Shown: one piece after another, positions 32,950-43,677 of the stretch | How the letters are laid out: each line of letters starts with the position of its first letter | How positions within the stretch are numbered: position 1 is the first letter of the stretch | Origin: Ryuthela nishihirai | Lineage: Eukaryota; Arthropoda; Arachnida; Araneae; Heptathelidae | Length of the DNA: 64,000 nucleotides | Direction: 5' to 3' | Assembly (NCBI GenBank): GCA_038380435.1 | Contig: JAWZYU010000025.1 | Location: 47,128,691 to 47,192,690, forward strand | Notes under the pieces: generated by a model | What the model saw: the letters and a program-made list of their open reading frames with translations, nothing else | Databases searched by the model: none | Told to the model about the DNA's origin: nothing | Translations under genes and position numbers: made by a program

Positions 32950-33282
32950 GGGGCGGGGGTGGCTCAGTCGGTAGCGCGCCAGGCTCGTAATCTGGATCGT
33001 AACTGCCCACGGTCAGTAGGGGACACCGATGGGCTTGAAAAAGCCGCCGTCCGTCGGATGGGACGTTAAGCCGTGGCCCCGTGTGCGGGAGAGCCATACC
33101 CTGTGCACGTTAAAGAACACGCTGGATGGCTTTGACGGGAGGCTACCATCTGTCTCCCAACAGCTGTTCCAGTGGGTCACCTCCCCCAACCTTCTCTGAG
33201 CCTTCGGGGTCCTTGTGACCTGGCCATTTAGCCCATGGCGTGCAAAAAAAAGTGCCGCTCAGAGGTAAAACAACCCAACCCA
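32950..33282 (+). mobile_element. SINE-A copy with internal deletion in the tRNA head
   Basis: 11-bp TSD ACTTAGTAGAA at 32939-32949 and 33283-33293. The sequence jumps from TCGTAATCTG to CTGCCCACGGTCAG through ATCGTAA, so the B box is lost; the copy cannot have a functional internal promoter. Confidence 0.94.
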
Positions 33283-33293
33283 ACTTAGTAGAA

Positions 33294-33834
33294 CACTTAA
33301 AACACTCAGAAGTTGACCCATTGTGCTCCTTGGGTCAGTTTTTTTATGAGTTTTAGCCTTAAGAATTCTTAAAAATAATAATTTGCAATTAATTATATAA
33401 TCGTAAAATATTAATTTGCAAAACATAATCCTTAGCAACTGTCATGGATGTGGTAAGAAAAGTATCAGCTTTAATCACACCTGGGAAACTGGACGAAATT
33501 CAGCATTTTCAATAACAAACAGATTTGCATCTTCTATCACTGTGGTCAATTTTGCAATTTACCCCAAGTGTACTTTTATCTATAATTTAGCAATTGACCC
33601 CAGTGTTTTTTACGACATAGGGTTGTCCCTCAATTTATGGAAACCAGTGTATATACTTGGGTGTCTCAGATATGGAGGATTTTCTCATGGCTCTCCTCTA
33701 AGCTGAGGCTCTAGGGACGTCCACGGGCAATCCGTACTACTTTTATCGCAATATTGCAAGCATTTTCTGTCGATTTCTAAAGAATCTACCAAATAATCTA
33801 AGTATTTTGTTAATGTCCCAAAAATGTGACTGGT
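33294..33834. other. Unannotated stretch
   Basis: The frame at 33416-33706 has no splice or homology support. Confidence 0.4.
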
Positions 33835-34440
33835 GATGTGCCGCATGAGATTAAGAGATGAATATGGATTGCTGCCGGGACTTATAAGAATCTATGGAGA
33901 GTGTGGAGAAATAGGCGTATACACCTAAAGACTAAAATTAGACTGTATAATAGTTTGGTTCTTTCTAGGGTTAGTTATGGTAGTGAAACTTGGACACTTT
34001 GTAAACAAGATAACAGAAAACTAGATACTTTTGATTCCAGATGCTTACGCAGTATCTTGGGCATTAGGTGGTTTGATTTTGTAAGTAATGATGAGGTTAG
34101 AAGAAGGAATCATCAACCTCCTTTGAGCAGCATATTGTGCAGAGAGAGACTCCGTTGGTTTTGCCAACAAAGTCTCTCTCTGCACCGTGTGTTGCTCGTA
34201 TGGATAATTATAGATTAGCAAATAGGGTTATGAACATTGTGTCTAAAGGCCTCAGAAAGAGGGGGAGACCTAGGATGCGATGGGCAGACAATGTCAAACA
34301 GGACCTTGTTAGAATTAGGCAGTGGCCAAATGCAGCAGCTGTAGCTCACAACAGATATGTTTGTTGTATGTTGGACCTCCGTAGTCCACGGATGCTTGAT
34401 GATGATGATGATGAAGGTTACAAATACGTTTATCATACAA
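33835..34440 (+). pseudogene. Non-LTR retrotransposon ORF2 C-terminal fragment with GAT tail
   Basis: From about 33840: WRNRRIHLKTKIRLYNSLVL, then SRVSYGSETWTL and CLRSILGIRWFD. A frame change follows near 34137-34180, then NIVSKGLRKRGRPRMRWADN and VKQDLVRIRQWP. It ends in a (GAT)n tail at about 34395-34415. The GSETW and GRPRxRW motifs mark the RT C-terminus of one of the endonuclease-LINE clades. It is distinct from the family at 13566-15601; clade not assigned. 5' truncated, frameshifted. Confidence 0.82.
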
Positions 34441-34456
34441 TGCAAATTAAATGACA

Positions 34457-34807
34457 CAAAATATTAACGATTTAAATATAATGATAGAAAATACTAACTT
34501 TTAGATTTCGCCACTATAGGAGGAAAAATAAAAATGATATAAATTTTAAATAAAATATTTCAATTAAGCAGAAAATTTTACATGCGACTTTAGCGCATCA
34601 CTGGCGCCGCCGTCCTTATCAGAATGAAGTGATTTTCATTGAGTGAGAGAAGAAAATAGCTCTCTTAAGAGAAATATTAAACCGAACCGTAACTAAATTT
34701 TAAAATATAGAGAAATGTTTTAAGAAAATCAGTTGACAGATGATAAATTTGTAAGGCATTTTTTTATGATACAACATAGTGTTTTGTAATGTGTAATCGG
34801 GTACTTT
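34457..34807. other. Unannotated AT-rich stretch
   Basis: Nothing recognised. Confidence 0.4.
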
Positions 34808-35392
34808 GAGCCGTCCCGTGATCGAATGGTTGGCTACTGATCTAGGTTCGAGCCTTATTTAAGGCATGGATGTTTAGGTCGTTTTTCTGCTGAGGTCCCG
34901 CCATCTTCAGAGACCTACTGGGGGGCGGGGGTGGCTCAGTCGGTAGCGCGCCAGACTCGTAATCTGTAGTTCCCAGGTTCGAGTCCCAGCTGGGTCAGCG
35001 TTGAGATTTATCTCCGCAAAATTACCCGCCCTGCCCACGGTCAGTAGGGGACACCGATGGGCTTGGAAAGGTCGCCGTCCGTCGGATGGGACGTTAAGCC
35101 GTGGCTCCGTGTGCGGGAGAGCCATACCCTGTGCACGTTAAAGAACACGCTGGATGGCCTTGACGGGAGGCTACCATCTGTCTCCCAACAGCTGTTCCAG
35201 TGGGTCCCCTCCCCCAACCTTCTCTGAGCCTTCGGGGTCCATGTGACCTGGCCATTTAGCCCATAGTGTGCAAAAAAAGTGCCGCTCAGAGGTAAAACAA
35301 CCCAACCCAGACCTACTGTGTCGTGTAAACTGACAGGCTCCTGTCAGACCTCTCTGGGAAGCTGCTGCTTGAGATGATATTTATTTTTTTTA
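34808..35392 (+). mobile_element. SINE-B split by SINE-A
   Basis: Left part: GAGCCGTCCCGTGATCGAAT, B-box-like GGTTCGAGCC, TTTTTCTGCTGAGGTCCC. Right part: AAACTGACAGGCTCCTGTCA and GCTGCTGCTTGAGATG with a TATTTATTTTTTT tail. Confidence 0.9.
34921..35308 (+). mobile_element. SINE-A copy nested in SINE-B
   Basis: 10-bp TSD AGACCTACTG at 34911-34920 and 35309-35318. Confidence 0.95.
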
Positions 35393-35539
35393 ATCGGTTA
35401 TTTAATGAGATCTTTATATCTTATGGGCACACAATTGAAGTACTAATTATAGCAACATAACCGACGTCTCGCCACCAATGGCACATCCATAAATATGTAT
35501 AGAATTGCTAGAGCTACTGTTTCCAAGTCTCTACACTAG

Positions 35540-35618
35540 CCATAGACATGGATTTCTTTTCCCTCTTCAGTGACATGCCAAAAACATCCCCTCGCGTGCT
35601 ACAAGTTCGCCACCCCTG
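35540..35618 (-). mobile_element. hAT-like transposon terminus
   Basis: Minus strand from about 35618: CAGGGGTGGCGAACTTGTAG, then CACGCGAGGGGATG, a typical hAT-type terminal motif. SINE-A is inserted right beside it. Confidence 0.45.
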
Positions 35619-35629
35619 GTGCATGATGA

Positions 35630-36022
35630 GTTGGGTTGTTGGGTTGTTTTACCTCTGAGCGGCACTTTTTTGCACACCATGGGCTAAATGGCCAGGTCAC
35701 ATGGACCCCGAAGGCTCAGAGAAGGTTGGGGGAGGGGACCCACTGGAATAGCTGTTGGGAGAACAGATGGTAGCCTCCCGTCAAGGTCATCCAGCGTGTT
35801 CTTTAACGTGCACAGGGTATGGCTCTCCCGCACACGGGGCCACGGCTTAACGTCCCATCTGACGGACGGTGGCCTTTCCAAGCCCATCGGTGTCCCCTAC
35901 TGACCGTGGCTAGGGCGGGGAATTTTGCGGAGATAAATCTCAACGCTGACCCAGCTGGGACTCGAACCTGGGAACTACAGATTACGAACCTGGCGCGCTA
36001 CCGACTGAGCCACCCCCGCCCC
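35630..36022 (-). mobile_element. SINE-A copy, full length
   Basis: 13-bp TSD with one mismatch (TGGTGCATGATGA at 35617-35629, TGGTGCATGAAGA at 36023-36035). Confidence 0.94.
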
Positions 36023-36035
36023 TGGTGCATGAAGA

Positions 36036-36888
36036 ACTTGTGTCACTAGCATACTATAATAAGTCAGTTGACAGAATCATAGGAAACGTTCGCAATGAAC
36101 AGAAAACTAGACAATGTTTCGCTTCTGTTTTCATCAAAAATAATATTTCAGCAAAGACTACGCTTCAGTCAATAGAATTTTTAAAAAATACACTTAGAAT
36201 TCGAATATCTTGCAGACTGCAATTGCTAGAGTATCAATTATTTTTGTTTCCGAATCAGGCAACCTTTATCGCAGTTTTCAAAAGGAAGCGTTTGTTTACG
36301 TCGTGCAAGGGAAATCCTTTTCCAATTAGTAAACGTAGACATGAAGAGATAAGGCTGGAAGAGAAGCAAATTGGAATCTTTTGTTGCATGGGACTTTTTA
36401 TAATGTGCATCGCTTTCACTTTCAAAACAACAGGACAAAATTATTTATCTTTATATGCATCCTTTATATTTTCCGTTTGAATTAAAAATTGTTTTACACA
36501 TTAAATTGAAAATACATTTAACTTTGCTGAATTTTTAAAGCTGAAGGTTTTTTGTAACTGATGATTATATTCTACTGAGAGCTTTTATTAAGAAAACTTT
36601 CAAATAAGAAACTGAAATCTTAACTCACGAATTGCCTATTTTTCGTTTTAGTTTTCCATCTGGCTTCATATTTTTGCTTGTTTTTTTTATTAAACTGACA
36701 TCAGACAGTGATGTGATGAAGCGAAATGTTGCTGTTTCAGCTCAAAAAGCGATTTTAATCGTGAAAGATATCTCAATAACTTTTCCTTTAATATTATCAG
36801 TCTCATACTGTTACAGAGCACGGTTTCTTATTCTACAGATCTCTGAAAAAATGACATGAAACAAAAGCATTTACTCCACAAAATGATA
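36036..36888. other. Unannotated AT-rich stretch
   Basis: An open frame to 36480 begins inside the SINE's flank and carries no recognisable domain; not called as a gene. Confidence 0.4.
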
Positions 36889-37176
36889 TTCCCCGCCCTG
36901 CCGACGGTCAGTAGGGGACACCGATGGGCTTGAAAAGGCCGCCGTCCGTCATATGGGACGTTAAGCCGTGGCCCCGTGTGCGGGAGAGCCATACTCTGTG
37001 CACGTTAAAGAACACGCTGGATGGCCTTGACGGGAGGCTACCATCTGTTTCCCAACAGCTGTTCCAGTGGGTCACCTCCCCCAACCTTCTCTGAGCCTTC
37101 GGGGTCCTTGTGGCCTGGCCATTTAGCCCACGGTGTGCAAAAAAGTGCCGCTCAGAGGTAAAACAATCCAATCTAA
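36889..37176 (+). mobile_element. SINE-A copy, 5' truncated
   Basis: Starts at CCCCGCCCTGCC, lacking the whole tRNA head; tail AAAACAATCCAATC. No TSD seen. Confidence 0.92.
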
Positions 37177-37781
37177 GTCTTTTAGTTCTTAAATTTAAAA
37201 AGCTGCTTTTCTCCCACTCCTCTGAAAATAGTGGGCAGATCATTGCTGTCAGTGGAATTTCTACCATAACAGAACTCTACATGCCGAAATTTTACCATAA
37301 ACAGATCATTTGAAACATTCATTAAAAGTTTTGCCGTTTGGATATTTAGTGATCTCTAATGATATAAATTAAAACTACCTTTGAAAATGCGAATTATATT
37401 TCATTAGTACCAGCTAAAAAAAGAGACTTCTAATTTTCTCTTAAAACCGTTCTGTTCCCTATCTACCATGGGCGTAGCAGTCATTATCGTTAATGGAATC
37501 TTCAAAAGTGTCGCATTCCACGACCATAATTTCAAATTTCTAGCGTAACTACATCGTTTGCAAGATTAGTCTTAAATTTTGGGATTTTTCGATTATTTTT
37601 TACCCCGTTGGAGGACTCAATTATAGCTTTTGGGATATTCGGAAAATGCAAATTGTAATATTTCATCAATACCTGTCCAATCCAAAAAGAATTTTTAATT
37701 TATCTCTAAAAACATACAATTATCTGTTAAAACAAAAAGATTGTATCCTCTCTGGGTCTAAAGGGTCAAATGATTGCTGCT
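37177..37781. other. Unannotated stretch
   Basis: Nothing recognised. Confidence 0.4.
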
Positions 37782-38142
37782 GGGTTGGGTTGTTTTACCT
37801 CTGAGCGGCACTTTTTTGCACACCATGGGCTAAATGGCCAGGTCACATGGACCCCGAAGGCTCAGAGAAGGTTGGGGGAGGGGACCCACTGGAACAGCTG
37901 TTGGGAGACAGATGGTAGCCCCCCCCCGTCAAGGCCATCCAGCGTGTTCTTTAACGTGCACAGGGTATGGCTCTCCCGCACACTGGGCCACGGCTTAACG
38001 TCCCATCCGACGGACGGCGGCCTTTCCAAGCCCATCGGTGTCCCCTACTGACCGTGGGTAGGGCGGGGAATTTTGCGGAGATAAATCTCAACGCTGACCC
38101 AGCTGGGACTCGAACCTGGGAACTACAGATTACGAGCCTGGC
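37782..38142 (-). mobile_element. SINE-A copy, truncated within the head
   Basis: The minus-strand copy ends at GAGCCTGGCG, just after the anticodon-stem region, so the A box is gone. A C-run (CCCCCCC) expands the body at 37920. Confidence 0.92.
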
Positions 38143-38412
38143 GTTAATTCTCATTCCCAACGAATATCGCCTGAAAAATAATATAAATAGAGATTGAATT
38201 AATATAAAACCGTCGAATTTTAATAAATTAAATTTAATTAAAACATGTATAACTATCATTTTTTTCTGCTTTTTTTATCGATGCATTTTAGCACCAGAAT
38301 TTCTAATTTCTATCATAAATATATCGTTAGCAATATTACTTCAATATTACTCCCTAAAGAGGTGCATGTGGCAAACAATGTTATAATTAGTGTCACTCTG
38401 AAACAGATGTCC

Positions 38413-38858
38413 TTCCATGAGCGTAGGGAAGTGATCAGAAGTGATCAGCAGACATAGACTTCCATGAGCGTAGGGAAGTGATCAGAAGTGATCAGCAGAC
38501 ACAGACTTCCATGAGCGTAGGGAAGTGATCAGAAGTGATCAGCAGCACAGGCTTCCATGAGCGTAGGGAAGTGATCAGAAGTGATCAGCAGACACAGACT
38601 TCCATGAGTGTAGGGAAGTGATCAGAAGTGATCAGCAGACACAGACTTCCATGAGCGTAGGGAAGTGATCAGAAGTGATCAGCAGACACAGACTTCCATG
38701 AGTGTAGGGAAGTGATCAGCAGACACAGACTTCCATGAGTGTAGGGAAGTGATCAGAAGTGATCAGCAGACACAGACTTCCATGAGTGTAGGGAAGTGAT
38801 CAGAAGTGATCAGCAGACACAGACTTCCATGAGTGTAGGGAAGTGAGTGTAGGGATTT
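38413..38858. repeat. 47-bp minisatellite, about 10 units
   Basis: Unit TTCCATGAGCGTAGGGAAGT, then GATCAGAAGTGATCAGCAGA and CACAGAC. One unit lacks an internal AGAAGTGATCAG. The sub-repeat AGTGATCAG occurs twice per unit. It abuts a Tc1-like relic. Confidence 0.95.
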
Positions 38859-38859
38859 T

Positions 38860-39121
38860 GCATGGCCGGCGAAATCGCCCGACCTCAATCCCATAGAGCA
38901 CTTGTGGGACCATTTCGATCGACAGGTTCGGCGTACAAACCCACAACACGTCATTTCCGTAACCTTTGTTCTCTGCTGAAGTCCGAATAGGCACGTGTGC
39001 CTCTGGCAAACTTCCAGTGCCTCATTGCGTCCATGCCACACCGTCTCGCCGCTGACATCCGGGCCAAGGGTGGTTATTCCCATTATTAGGTAGGTGGTCA
39101 TATCATTCTGATACGACTGTG
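38860..39121 (+). pseudogene. Tc1-like transposase C-terminus with right TIR
   Basis: Reads FAWPAKSPDLNPIEHLWDHF (catalytic Glu region), then VRRTNPQH. After a frameshift it reads VPLANFQCLIASMPHRLAAD and IRAKGGYSHY, with its stop at 39087-39089, the usual C-terminus for this family. The TIR follows at once: on the minus strand CAGTCGTATCAGAATGATAT, then GACCACCTACC. MITE-P copy E starts 4 bp beyond. Confidence 0.88.
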
Positions 39122-39123
39122 TA

Positions 39124-39339
39124 CGGTCGTTCAAAAAAGTATCCGAACACTATGGTTGATCACAGAATTCAGAAAAAAATATCTGGCAACAATTTTTTTA
39201 GAAATTAGTGATCTGGCAACTTCGTGTCACGTGACACGAAATTGCCAGATCACTAATTTCTAAAAAAAAATTGTTGCCAGATATTTTTTTCTGAATTCTG
39301 TGATCAACCATAGTGTTCGGATACTTTTTTGAACGACTG
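39124..39339. mobile_element. MITE-P copy E (short palindromic form)
   Basis: A 216-bp palindrome flanked by TA (39122-39123, 39340-39341), centre TGTCACGTGACA. Confidence 0.93.
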
Positions 39340-39341
39340 TA

Positions 39342-39700
39342 CATACACGAATTTTTAAGAAATGAAGACCACCAAAACGGAGGAGAAAATTGCATACTGG
39401 AACGATGTTCTTGTTCGATCCAGTCAAATAAGTGTAATACGATCCAAGTGGATCGCATTCCACTTATTTTTTGTCCTGTATCGGATCCTTCTCATACATA
39501 TTTTCATGCACTACTCCACCCCATATGTGCCCCCGTTTGTATTGGGACTATTCTCTGAGTTGCGAGTGGCGAGGAAACTTTTTAAATATTGTTTTTAGGA
39601 ACAATGTCACAAGAGATAAAGATCTCATCCAAATCTCGAAATCTGAATTTTCAACGATATTTGTTTCGTTACTTAAGAGTTATTGAGACAGATGTCATTA
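39342..39700. other. Unannotated stretch
   Basis: Short overlapping frames only; no domain recognised. Confidence 0.4.
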
Positions 39701-39703
39701 TCA

Positions 39704-40136
39704 GGGGCGGGGGTGGCTCAGTCGGTAGCGCGCCAGGCTCGTAATCTGTAGTTCCCAGGTTCGAGTCCCAGCTGGGTCAGCGTTGAGATTTATCTCCGCA
39801 AAATTCCCCGCCCTGCCCACGGTCAGTAGGGGACACAGATGGGCTTGGAAAGGCCGCCGTCCGTCGGATGGGACGTTAAGCTGTGGCCCCGTGTGCGGGA
39901 GAGTCATACCCTGTGCACGTTAAAGAACACGCTGGATTAAAGAACACGCTGGAAATGAAAATGCAATACGTATACAGATAGAAAATTATATGACGGGAGG
40001 CTACCATCTGTCTCCCAACAGCTGTTCCAGTGGGTCCCCTCCCCCAACCTTCTCTGAGCCTTCGGGGTCCATGTGGCCTGGCCATTTAGCCCATGGTGTG
40101 CAAAAAAGTGCCGCTCAGAGGTAAAACAATCCAATC
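39704..40136 (+). mobile_element. SINE-A copy with a templated internal insertion
   Basis: At 39937 the body is interrupted. The 16 bp TAAAGAACACGCTGGA are duplicated (39921-39936, 39938-39953), then 34 bp (39955-39988) follow that match 40700-40733 with one mismatch. The SINE sequence resumes at TGACGGGAGG with about 5 bp lost. Confidence 0.94.
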
Positions 40137-41471
40137 CCATCTAAGCGTTTAAGACTACGATATATGTCATAATGAAATCATTTCTGTGAGCTTGAAAAAT
40201 GTTGCAGTAGTCTCAAAGCCCCATGGCCTCTTGCAATTCGATAATGACTGAAATTTTTTATAAAACTGCCCCTGCATTGATCTGTTTGGATGTGGCCGCA
40301 TGCATTTCAATCTCCCAAACTCTGCAAGAAAGTAATTTATTTTCATATTGTTTCCAGATCGATATGGAGCAAAAAGCAGCAATGACTGATAATGGGAAAC
40401 TTCATTGGAAGTGAGTTTGCTGTTGAAAGGACTTTGCAACTGGAGCAGTCTTAAAGGAGAAGAATATTAATGCTCATACGCGAAAAGAATGATGAAAAAA
40501 AGCTGAGAATTATTGGACATAAAAAAAAATCGATGGTCTCACTCTTGGTGAAGATTCTGAAGTTAATTTAAGAGAACTGGGTGTATTATTAAAAGGAGAC
40601 TGGAGGGTTAATTAGAAAAAGAGTCTTGGGCAAAATCGTATAATTGTATTAATTTTAAGGTTGTACTAAATGAAAGAAAAATTTGCGTGTTTCCACCAAA
40701 TGAAAAAGCAATACGTATACAGATAGAAAATTAACTGCAGAAGGTAAAAAAAAAAAATTCCAATTAAGATATTTCAATAAAAAAAATGCCAAAGTGAGTA
40801 GGCGAATAAAATATTTAAAAAACAAACTGTGAATATAAAATTGTTAGAAAATATTTTAAAACGGAGATTACTTCTTCCTATGGTTGCGGATTTCAGCTAT
40901 CCCTTTATACGTGTTTTTGCCGGAAAGATGTTCGCTGCAATGGATAAAATGTTTCTCCAGGGAGTTGGATGTTTTAGCGCATTTGAAAGTGCTTTGTGGA
41001 GTAATAGAATGCCAATGGACGAAATAAAACACTCAGCAATTAGCAGCCGTACGTCTCTGGCATTTCCTTTCGGATTCTGTCTAGATAATTCTGCTGAGCG
41101 AGGCGTGAATTACAAAGGGGAAAGTGAAATCAATTAGTGTGGATGAAAACGTTAACGCAAAGCAGAAACACAGGAAGAAATTAAATGCAAAGTAAGAGAT
41201 TAATCTGTTCCAGAGAAATAGGAAGATTATTCGCTTTTTAGGAACGGAAGACACGATTACGAAACGGTCGTTTTCTTGTTGGTTTTTTTTCTTCATTTTG
41301 TTCCACCAGCTGCAAATTCGTAGTTAAAAAGATAAAATTATGTTTATGAATACAGATGGAGGGGGATAAAAAACAGCTTATTAATTAACTTAACTCCATC
41401 TATCTCTCATAAGAGTACTTTTTTTAATGAGTTTTTTTGGTGTGTGTTTTAGAGGCTAAGTCTCGACTCAC
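40137..41471. other. Unannotated stretch downstream of the LDLa exon (minus sense)
   Basis: Probably intron. Holds the source sequence of the templated insertion at 40700-40733. The frame at 40829-41137 has no recognised domain. Confidence 0.45.
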
Positions 41472-41618
41472 CACATTCCTCTTCGTCACTTCCGTCTCCA
41501 CAGTCATCATCCGAGTCGCAGCGCCACCTGACGGGAATGCATGTGCAGTTTCCGTATTGTGTTGTGGTGCAGGCGAAGTGGTTCTGGCTGCAACTGCACG
41601 AAGCGCTGCGGGACACAG
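41472..41618 (-). CDS. LDL-receptor class A module exon (second exon of the same putative gene)
   Basis: Seen: after a pyrimidine-rich acceptor ending GTTGCAG (41625-41619) a 147-bp exon runs to 41472 and is followed by donor GTGAGT (41471-41466). It has 48 complete codons plus split phase-1 codons at both ends, matching the phase of the 2.8-kb exon. The module reads [34 protein letters not shown], with the calcium-binding acidic residues and the SDE box. It has eight cysteines rather than six: an extra CxC at the N-side and a CTC in the middle, which may be an additional disulfide or a degenerate N-terminal linker. Other AGs exist inside the exon, but only this acceptor keeps phase 1 and the full module. 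Inference: upstream neighbour of the 2793-2909 exon in an LDLR/LRP-type gene, with about 38.6 kb of repeat-filled intron between. Confidence 0.82.
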
Positions 41619-41754
41619 CTGCAACGAAGAGGCAACAGAGAACACTTAGAAACCGTACTTTATTAACTGCAAACTTGGAGACGATTACACTTGTTTTACA
41701 TACAATACAAAAGAACAGGTTCTGATCTAAGAAAAAACAAGAGGTTGGGATTGT

Positions 41755-42357
41755 CAAGTGATACAATTGAGAGGGGGAAAAAGTAAAAGTGGCGGTAAGA
41801 GATTGGATTTCCATTGTAGTATACCATTTTTCTCCACCGTTTCAGAAGTCTTTAATGGGGCGGGGGTGGCTCAGTCGGTAGCGCGCCAGGCTCGTAATCT
41901 ATAGTTCCCAGGTTCGAGTCCCAGCTGGGTCAGCGTTGAGATTTATCTCCGCAAAAATTCTCCGCCCTGCCCACGGTCAGTAGGGGACACAGATTGGGCT
42001 TGGAAAGGCCGCCGTCCGTCGGATGGGACGTTAAGCCGTGGCCCCGTGTGCGGGAGAGCCATACACTGTGCACGTTAAAGAACACGCTGGATGGCCTTGA
42101 CGGGAGGCTACCCAACAGCTGTTCCAGTGGGTCCCCTCCCCCAACCTTCTCTGAGTCTTCGGGGTCCATGTGACCTGGCCATTTAGCCCATGGTGTGCAA
42201 AGAATTGCCGCTCCGAGGTAAAAAAAAACCAACCCAGAAGTCTGAACAATTTATTGAAAACTGCGTGCAATATTTGCAAATTTAATAGTTTTTTGCACCA
42301 ATAACCTTATTAGCATTCTGAAGAGTATGGGGGGGGAGACCCCTCCCTGATACGACC
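41755..42357. mobile_element. hAT-like non-autonomous element, copy 1, split by SINE-A
   Basis: Shares TGGATTTCCATTGTAGTATA, TTTTGCACCAATAACCTTAT and GCATTCTGAAGAG with the element at 44286-44566 and ends GATACGACCCTG. The left end is not clear. Confidence 0.55.
41852..42235 (+). mobile_element. SINE-A copy
   Basis: 8-bp TSD AGAAGTCT at 41844-41851 and 42236-42243. Lacks CATCTGTCTC in the body (gap after GGAGGCTACC). Inserted in a hAT-like element 226 bp from the LDLa exon. Confidence 0.93.
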
Positions 42358-42702
42358 CTGAAAAATAACAATTTACTGAAAAATAAAATTTTTGTAGTTA
42401 ATGGCTGTAGTATGCATCCCTATTGATATCCGTAAGGAAATAAATTACTATACCATAATTTGTTAAAAAAAAAAACGTGTTTTGTCCTGAGTGGGATTCC
42501 GACACACGTCTGCCAGGTATCATAATCACTATACCATCAGAGACTAACTGTTTTTTCTCAACAATGTGACATATAAGCATTCCCACATATTTGTTGATTC
42601 ACCACTGGCGCCATCTATATCCGGAATCGGGCAACCAAATATTGCCATTCACGCTCACAACGTTATATAAATAATTCGGTAATAAAGTGCCACAGGAGAT
42701 GT
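42358..42702. other. Unannotated AT-rich stretch
   Basis: Nothing recognised. Confidence 0.4.
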
Positions 42703-42724
42703 CCTGTTGACAAAAAAAAGAGAA

Positions 42725-43115
42725 ATGGGGCAGGGGTGGCTCAGTCTGTAGCGCGCCAGGCTCGTATTCTGTAGTTCCCAGGTTCGAGTCCCAGCTGGGT
42801 CAGCGTTAAGATTTATCTCCGCAAAAATCCCCGCCCTGCCCACGGTCAGTAGGGGACACCGATGGGCTTGGAAAGGCCGCCGTCTGTCGGATGGGACGTT
42901 AAGCCGTGGCCCCGTGTGTGGGAGAGACATACCCTGTGCACGTTAAAGAACACGCTGGATGGCCTTGATGGGAGGCTACCATCTGTCTCCCAACAGCTGT
43001 TCCAGTGGGCCCCCTCCCCCAACCTTCTCTGAGCCTACGGGGTCCATGTGACCTGGCCATTTAGCCCATGGTGTGCAAAAAAGTGCCGCTCAGAGGTAAA
43101 ACAACCCAACCCAAC
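42725..43115 (+). mobile_element. SINE-A copy, full length
   Basis: TSD CCTGTTGACAAAAAAAA at 42703-42719 and from 43116. Confidence 0.93.
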
Positions 43116-43351
43116 CCTGTTGACAAAAAAAAAAACTCTTTGAATAATTTCCTAAAATATTTTTTTAGTGTTTCATGTTAACAGGATCCTCCATTTTAAT
43201 CTCCTGTGATATTTTATTACTGAATTACTGTATCATAAATTATATTTGAGGAAAAATTATTTCGATTTTAATGTAATCAAGTTTCTTTATTAAATAAAAA
43301 TGTGACGCGAAAAAAAAAGTGCAGTTAAATAACTTATTTAATAGAAAAAAA

Positions 43352-43500
43352 ATGTTTACGTCCCCCAAGGATGTTGCAAAGGGTCCGATTCCCAGATTTG
43401 AGTCTCCCACTGTGCTCGTGGTGAGACTCTCTTCTGAAATGCTCTCTGCCTAGTTGAGAAACGGGACACCGATGGGCTTGGAAAGACTGCCACTCCCAAA
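43352..43500 (+). mobile_element. SINE-A-related relic
   Basis: GATTCCCAGATTTGAGTCTC resembles the B-box region and GGGACACCGATGGGCTTGGA the body; the parts between are diverged. Only a fragment. Confidence 0.55.
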
Positions 43501-43677
43501 ACATTGCGAAACGATAATGCACGTAAATATTGTCCAACTATCCTGAAGTTTCAAACAGTAATTACTATTGTGAGAGAAAATGTGCGACATATTGAAAAAT
43601 GGTGGAATTATATTGGATATTTGGCAAATAATTATGAACTTCGAGCGCTTAAATTATTGAAAGAAAATTTTGAAGAG

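Noticed and set aside
36025..36480. 151-codon plus-strand frame
   Set aside because: Begins in the TSD flank of a SINE, AT-rich composition, no domain. Probably chance.
38763..39134. 123-codon minus-strand frame
   Set aside because: Antisense of the minisatellite and of the Tc1-like transposase C-terminus, which is readable on the plus strand.
41437..41725. Plus-strand frames across the LDLa exon
   Set aside because: Shadows of the minus-strand exon, which has the cysteine pattern and the splice sites.
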